DNA of 64,000 bases, taken from Alloprevotella sp. Lung230 (GTDB lineage: Bacteria > Bacteroidota > Bacteroidia > Bacteroidales > Bacteroidaceae). This document shows, one piece after another, positions 59,216 through 64,000 of this stretch (within the stretch, counting starts at the first letter, position 1; every line of letters begins with the position of its first letter). Made by a program: the position numbers and the translations under genes. The DNA is taken from contig NZ_JACSUD010000001.1 in assembly GCF_014385435.1 (NCBI RefSeq), positions 248,001 through 312,000 of the forward strand. The letters are read 5' to 3'. The notes below the pieces were generated by a model. It was not told where the DNA came from. It searched no databases and was given only the letters and a program-made list of their open reading frames with translations.

Positions 59216-59700
59216 ATAGACATCGCGCTATCGAAATCAGCCACAAGACCTTGAATTTAACACAAGTTTAACAGACATCTGATGCAACTATAACATCGAT
59301 GCTCCTGTGATGGAGCACCTTTCGCAAAGAGAGCAAAAACTACCTCTGAGGTAAATTCACTTACCTCAGAGGTAGTTTTATCTGCCTCTGAACTTTTTCG
59401 CCCCCTTCCTTTGAAAGGGCGAAATGCTCGCTCGCGCACGTATACGCGTGCACGCACGCGCGCATACACTTAATGTAGTTCGTGTTTTTTGCCTTCACTG
59501 CCTTCATCAACACACATAAATCACTCAAAATCAACCAACTATGAGTGCACCCAAAAGAACATCCAATCTGTCCCTTCGGTGAAGGCAACAACGCTTTTGC
59601 CTTCACCCACAACTCCCTGACCGACAAGAAGATGAGACATACGGTGAAGGATTGAAGGCAAAAAACACGCACTATATATAGTGTATACGCGTGTGCGCGA
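59216..59700 (+). repeat. Dispersed R element, copy R3
   Basis: Same plan and spacing as R1: TAGACATC ... CAGCCACAAG ... TTTAACACAA (59216-59275); a CTACCTCTGAG cluster (59338-59393); left arm with CGCGCGCATACAC ... TTTTTTGCCTTCAC (59457-59508); about 130 bp of unrelated interior; inverted right arm (GTGAAGGATTGAAGGC, then TATATATAGTGTATACGCG, 59641-59699). The distance from the first segment to the cluster is 124 bp, against 125 bp in R1. It fills the gap between convergent genes; no gene is supported. Confidence 0.78.
59338..59393. repeat. CTACCTCTGAG units in R3
   Basis: Two facing units (CTACCTCTGAGG and CCTCAGAGGTAG) make a hairpin; a third, degenerate unit (TGCCTCTGAAC) follows at 21-bp register. 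Confidence 0.7.
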
Positions 59701-59729
59701 AGGTGTCCCAAAGAGGGCTATGCACCGCC

Positions 59730-62700
59730 TCAACGGGCGAGTTGAAACTTGAGGTTGATGCCGAAGTCCTGCGTTGTGGTGGGATAGGCCGAGGAGGTGA
59801 GAAGCGGGCGATTCATCTGGCGGTCGAAATAGGCCGAGATGGTGAGGTATTTCGACAGCGTGTAGTCGGCCGAGAAGGAAATCTGAATTGCGCGGTTACC
59901 GCTCGTGGCTTGCGAAGAGGCCGTGAGGATGTTGCGCTGGAGAGCGCTCTGGTCGCGCAAGGAGAAGTCCAAGCGGAGGTTGAGGCTGTTGGCAAATCCG
60001 CTGTTGGTAGGAGCAGGCTCGCTGCTTTTGTCGGTCGTTTTGCGCTTGCTGCGGGTACTTTTCTTCACCGTGGGCGCATCAAAGAGGCGGAAATCATTGA
60101 TTTTGTAGCCCATGCCGAAGACGATGTCATTGGATCGCGCTTCGGTGATTTGCTGAGAGGTCATAGAGAGGGTGAGCACCCGCGTACGGCGATATTCGAC
60201 TTTGGCGGTCATGTTGTTGTAGAACGTAGCATCAAATCCGAGCAGCGGACTGAAACTCTCGTTGATGGTGACGGTCGAAATATCGTACATCGAGGAGGGC
60301 GTGGGCAGTCCGCTTTCGACGCTGTTGATGAAACCCAGACCGGCCTGCATCTCGCGATAGGACTGAAAACTGTTGTAAGCTCCGATGGTGTAGATACTCT
60401 TGTAGCCGTGATTGAGATTGAAGGAGCGAAACCAATCCTTGAAGGGGCGCACGGAGGAGAGGCCGCCGTAGGAGAGTGTCCAGTTGGGCAGGAGGCGGGT
60501 GATGGCCGGGAAGATGTCGAGGCTCGAACCGCCGCTGCCGTAGGCACTGAGGAAGGCAGGTATCATCACTTCGCTCGAATACTTGCTCACGCTGCCGTTG
60601 GCCGGGTTGTAAGTCTGCCCGGCAAGGGGAGAGCCGGCGGGATAGGTGGTGCCGGTGTAGCGGGCTTCAACGCGGTTGCGATAGTGTTCGAGCAGTCCCA
60701 TGAATTTTTGGAACGTGGGACTCCAATAGCCGTTGTCGGCATTGCCGGCGGAAGTGAAGGCCGAGCGCAGAGAGATGGTGGTCATCGTGAACGAACCGGT
60801 GCGCGTGGAGGGGAAGCCGGGGAAGTACTGGATGGTCTTGGCCATATTCTCGTTGCGCGCAAAGTTGACGCTGAATTTCAAGTCGCGGATGGGCTCGACG
60901 GTGGCCCGGATTTGCAAGTCGCTGGTGCGGCTGATGATGGCCGGAGTGATGATGCTGTCGGAGCGCATGAGCCATCCGCGGTCGGCAGCCGTACGGATGT
61001 AGTCCTCGCCCACGGTGGCAAAGGCAAAGCCGAGTCCCGGCGCAAGGAGACCACCGTTGTGCTTCTGGCCGAACACATCGCCCACCTCGGGGAGAAAACC
61101 GGAGATGGACATGTTGTGGGCGTTGCGATAGGAGATGTTGACGTTGCGCACCATCATCAAGCCGCGAGAGGCATATTGCAGCGCTTTGTACCACCCTTCG
61201 TCTTCCGTTTGTCGGCGAGAGACCACGGAGATTTTCACTTTCAGGCTGTCGCGGTTGAGCACCTCAATGCGGTTGGCATCGATGATCTTGTAGCGGATGG
61301 GATAGGCCGTGCCGTCTTCGCGGAGCGCCACCACGCGCAGGCGCTTCGAGCGCTGGTTGTGCGGGATGGTGAGGGTGGTGTCGGCACGGAGTTGGAATTC
61401 CTGCTCAAACTTCTTCGGCGTCTTTTGGGGCGAAGCCTTTTGTGCGGTGGCAAAGCGGCGGTTCACCTTTTTGAGGAAGGGGAAGTAGTTGTAGAGCGTT
61501 TCGAGGTTGAACTTGGCGTTGGCCGTGATGTTGCGCTGGTTGTTGATGGTGTGTCCCATCGAACTGCCATTGGCCAATTCCGCCCCACGTGTCCAGTTGT
61601 AGGCGGAGGCGTATTTGGCATCTGCGCTGATCCAGTCGAAATAAGGGATTTTGTTGATGGGGAGATTCCAGGAGAGGTCGGCCGTCTGCTGATAGGTCAG
61701 GGGGCGTCCGAGGTCGCGGATGGAGCGCATCACGGAGTCCTTCCAGTGGGCATATTCTGTGGGGAAGAGGTCTTTGTTGACAATGACGTTGGGTTGTTCA
61801 ATCTCGGCGTTGGTGGCCGATGAGAAGTTGAAGTGGATGAGCTTCGTGGGATCCCAACGGAGCTGTAAGGCGCGGTTCCAGAGGAAATCGGAGGAGAAGG
61901 AGATGGGCAGCGTGTTGTTGTCGAGTTGCTGCATGTCGCGCTCCTTAAACTCGTAGTAGTTGCGAGTGATATCGGAATTGAAAGAGAGGCTTTGCGGGAT
62001 GTAGTTGATGCCCAATTCGCGGAAGAGGCGGAAGGCTTTGAGCTGCGAGGGGATGAGTTTTTTGAACGGCTCAAAGGTTTTCATACCAGGGTTGTAGGCA
62101 TAGGCAAAGTTGAACTTCCAGTGGTCGTCATATTCCCAGTCGGTGGTGTGGCCCGTGGTGTGACGGGTGGCCTTGGCATAGCCGAAGGTAAAGTTGGCCA
62201 AGTCGTAGGGCATGGGCATGCCTCGGGTGACGCGGTTGAAGCGGAGGCCCGAGATGGAGAAATTCTTGTTGACCACCACCTTGTGGGTGATGTTGCGCAG
62301 GGAGTCGCGCTCGGCCCGCGTGGTGAGGGCGCTCATGGCGTCGCTCATTTCCATGTCGGTGTCGAGCGGATTGTAGCGCGGGACAACGCGTTCTTTGGAA
62401 TAGGAATAGTAGACAGGGGCCGAGAGTTTGAGCTTCTCGGGGAAGAACTTGCCGGCCTCCACCTGTGTCGTGACGGAATACTGGTAGAGGTCGTCATCGC
62501 GGCGTTGGCTCACGGTCTCTTCCAGTCCGCCGAAGCCGTTGGTCTCGATGTGGCCGCCGAGGTTGATGGTGGCCAAATCGGAGAGTTGGACGTTGAGTTG
62601 GCTCTGTGCCGCCCATCCGCCCTTGTTGGAGAAGTCTTGTAGTCGGAGTTCGTTGGCCCAGACTTCCACACTCTGCACGGTGCGTGAGTTGTTGCGCACA

Positions 62701-64000
62701 CCGATCATGATGGTTTTGATTTCGCCCAGCGAGGGGTTGCCCTGCACGCTGATTTTGTTCTTCGGACGATTGCGGTCGTATTCGCTGTAGAGTTTGCTGA
62801 AAGTAGTGAGTCCGAGCGACTTCTGGTGATTGCGGTTTTTCTTGGTGTGGGTGAGGAGGTCGAGGTCGATGTCAATCATGTTTTCCTCCGGCCACACGGC
62901 TCTGCGCCCACTCTCGCCCGCATATTTGTCGTTTTCGGGGGTGAGGATGAGCGGAATTTCGTATTCGTAGAAGTTGTTCTTGTAGTCCGATCCCAAGCGG
63001 AGGAAGAGGCTCATCTGGCCGTTGCTCAGGTTCTTGTCGCCGGGCAGTGCGTTGGCGTGGACGAAGAGTTGAAGATGCTTGTAGCGACGTAGGTCGAGTT
63101 GCGTGTTCTTGTAGACGGCACGGGCATCGCCGCTGGCCAAATCTTTGACGGTGAGCGCGAGTGCCTGTTCGTTGTTTTCCATCACCTGCTCCTGCCCCGG
63201 TTCGAGGGAGCGGCTGATGCCGGGGGGCAGGACATAGTTGACGGGGCTCTTCTCGTTGTTCTCCTCAAAATTGACCGCACTCACGGCCAGACTGCCCGAA
63301 GTGGTGGGGGCAGCACCGGCATAAAGCCCTTGCTGATAGCCGCGCCATTCACCGCGCACAAGGTTGAGCGTGGCAAAGCGCAACACCGTGGGACGGTCGA
63401 AGCCGGTCATGAACATGCGCATGAAGCGGATGGAAGAGAAGTCACTGATGTTGCCCACCTTCTGCTGATATTCGCGCAAGGGGATGCGGAAGAGATACCA
63501 TTTGGTCTCCACCTTGTTGCCGTCGCGCGTCTTGGGGTGGGTGGTGCGCATATCGACGATGTAGTTCTTGCCCACCACCATTTCGGCCGGGTCGATGCGC
63601 ACGCGGTATTGATAGTACTTCTCGTACTCGTTGAGCGTGTAGTCCTGATTGATGTCCTCGACATCGGGCGTAGTCTTATAGGCCGTGGCGTAGCTTTCGG
63701 GGCTGTCTTCGGCAGCCACGGAGTTGCCGTTCGGGTTATTGATGTACTTGTAGCGGTCGAGGATGGACGTCTGTCGGCGGTCCCAATCCGAGCCGCGATA
63801 GTAGTGGTACTTGTCGGCCGAAGGGCTTTGCAGCAGCGAGTCGTAGACTTCAGGGCGCACCACGCCCTGCACCTGCGAGAGGAATTGGGCATAAGCGCCA
63901 AAGGTGCGCTCGTCCTCCGAGGTCAATCCGTTGAACCCCACATCTTGACGGCGGCGACTGCCGGCACTCGTGTTGAAGGCATAAGTCACAGAGTTTTGTG
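59730..64000 (-). CDS. sprA: SprA/Sov, outer-membrane translocon of type IX secretion (C-terminal part)
   Basis: The frame is open from the right window edge to a stop at 59730, about 1423 codons. Full SprA/Sov proteins are about 2,400-2,500 residues and form a 36-strand barrel through which T9SS cargo crosses the outer membrane. Here one sees DVGFNGLTSEDERTFGAY, repeated strand patterns, VWANELRLQDFSNKGGWA and a C-terminus FGINLKFQLAR. The start lies outside the window; the first internal Met or GTG near the edge is not the true start. It is convergent with the OmpA-like gene. Together with the porE-like gene at 1050 it marks a T9SS-competent cell. Long plus-strand frames opposite it are shadows. 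Confidence 0.93.
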   Translation of the reverse strand, partial: QNSVTYAFNTSAGSRRRQDVGFNGLTSEDERTFGAYAQFLSQVQGVVRPEVYDSLLQSPSADKYHYYRGSDWDRRQTSILDRYKYINNPNGNSVAAEDSPESYATAYKTTPDVEDINQDYTLNEYEKYYQYRVRIDPAEMVVGKNYIVDMRTTHPKTRDGNKVETKWYLFRIPLREYQQKVGNISDFSSIRFMRMFMTGFDRPTVLRFATLNLVRGEWRGYQQGLYAGAAPTTSGSLAVSAVNFEENNEKSPVNYVLPPGISRSLEPGQEQVMENNEQALALTVKDLASGDARAVYKNTQLDLRRYKHLQLFVHANALPGDKNLSNGQMSLFLRLGSDYKNNFYEYEIPLILTPENDKYAGESGRRAVWPEENMIDIDLDLLTHTKKNRNHQKSLGLTTFSKLYSEYDRNRPKNKISVQGNPSLGEIKTIMIGVRNNSRTVQSVEVWANELRLQDFSNKGGWAAQSQLNVQLSDLATINLGGHIETNGFGGLEETVSQRRDDDLYQYSVTTQVEAGKFFPEKLKLSAPVYYSYSKERVVPRYNPLDTDMEMSDAMSALTTRAERDSLRNITHKVVVNKNFSISGLRFNRVTRGMPMPYDLANFTFGYAKATRHTTGHTTDWEYDDHWKFNFAYAYNPGMKTFEPFKKLIPSQLKAFRLFRELGINYIPQSLSFNSDITRNYYEFKERDMQQLDNNTLPISFSSDFLWNRALQLRWDPTKLIHFNFSSATNAEIEQPNVIVNKDLFPTEYAHWKDSVMRSIRDLGRPLTYQQTADLSWNLPINKIPYFDWISADAKYASAYNWTRGAELANGSSMGHTINNQRNITANAKFNLETLYNYFPFLKKVNRRFATAQKASPQKTPKKFEQEFQLRADTTLTIPHNQRSKRLRVVALREDGTAYPIRYKIIDANRIEVLNRDSLKVKISVVSRRQTEDEGWYKALQYASRGLMMVRNVNISYRNAHNMSISGFLPEVGDVFGQKHNGGLLAPGLGFAFATVGEDYIRTAADRGWLMRSDSIITPAIISRTSDLQIRATVEPIRDLKFSVNFARNENMAKTIQYFPGFPSTRTGSFTMTTISLRSAFTSAGNADNGYWSPTFQKFMGLLEHYRNRVEARYTGTTYPAGSPLAGQTYNPANGSVSKYSSEVMIPAFLSAYGSGGSSLDIFPAITRLLPNWTLSYGGLSSVRPFKDWFRSFNLNHGYKSIYTIGAYNSFQSYREMQAGLGFINSVESGLPTPSSMYDISTVTINESFSPLLGFDATFYNNMTAKVEYRRTRVLTLSMTSQQITEARSNDIVFGMGYKINDFRLFDAPTVKKSTRSKRKTTDKSSEPAPTNSGFANSLNLRLDFSLRDQSALQRNILTASSQATSGNRAIQISFSADYTLSKYLTISAYFDRQMNRPLLTSSAYPTTTQDFGINLKFQLAR

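Noticed and set aside
59691-61823. A 710-codon plus-strand frame opposite sprA
   Set aside because: It mirrors sprA codons with high third-position GC, shows no family motif and has implausible composition (Val/Gly/Arg/His-rich); the minus frame is clearly SprA.

Overview
The window is a piece of a Bacteroidales chromosome, most like an oral or gut Prevotellaceae/Porphyromonadaceae relative. The evidence is: promoters of the Bacteroidetes type (TTTG, about 20 bp, TAnnTTTG) in front of many genes; a split glycine decarboxylase (gcvPA/gcvPB); the RprX/RprY two-component pair; type IX secretion genes (a PorE-like lipoprotein and SprA/Sov); a SusA-like pullulanase; and TonB receptors with an N-terminal carboxypeptidase-regulatory domain. 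The backbone is moderately GC-rich with strong third-position GC, so many long antisense reading frames are only shadows. Two AT-rich stretches (about 6.6-9.4 kb and 32.5-41.6 kb) stand out as acquired DNA.

Layout. 1-6.5 kb: nagA (partial), porE-like, a small barrel protein, pyrH, a promoter-to-terminator unit without a gene that could be a 6S-like RNA, and a MATE pump. 6.6-9.4 kb: an Abi-family gene remnant, an IS1380-family element, a cargo gene and a second, deleted IS copy. 9.4-19.1 kb: a PNGase F-type glycoamidase with an Lrp regulator, an apparent free-standing small RNA, mnmA, a polyprenyl synthase, tatD, a small AraC-type protein, an L-cysteine desulfidase, tRNA-His, a HAD phosphatase and dprA. 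20-24.4 kb: lpxD-lpxC-lpxA, a PRiA4-type ORF and miaA. 24.8-31.9 kb: a complete glycine cleavage cluster with its own lipoate ligase (lplA, gcvT, gcvH, gcvPA, gcvPB, lpdA). 32.5-41.2 kb: an IS-bounded island with three more IS1380 copies plus a fragment, an HsdR-like remnant, a TPR protein and a TonB receptor. 41.2-46.5 kb: an Abi remnant, two tandem tRNA-Lys genes, tex, tadA, yraN, birA and efp. 46.7-53 kb: a siderophore-type TonB receptor, a GNAT enzyme and a four-gene ECF-sigma operon. 53.4-64 kb: rprY/rprX, pullulanase, an OmpA-like lipoprotein and the 3' part of sprA.

Four families of intergenic repeat recur in the window: (1) about 485-bp elements with 50-bp inverted arms at 19.1, 31.9 and 59.2 kb; (2) a 21-bp CTACCTCTGAG minisatellite tied to family 1; (3) a separate 21-bp palindromic TATAAACCAA minisatellite with 3, 1 and 4 units at 11.9, 24.5 and 53.2 kb; and (4) a roughly 200-bp MITE whose two full copies sit between a promoter and its gene (lpxD, GNAT). 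With the two candidate small RNAs, an LpxC that lacks the FabZ domain usual in this phylum, and an apparently leaderless rprX mRNA, these are the most unusual features. I see no complete undescribed defence or biosynthetic system. Function calls rest on sequence motifs and remembered family features; no database search was run.
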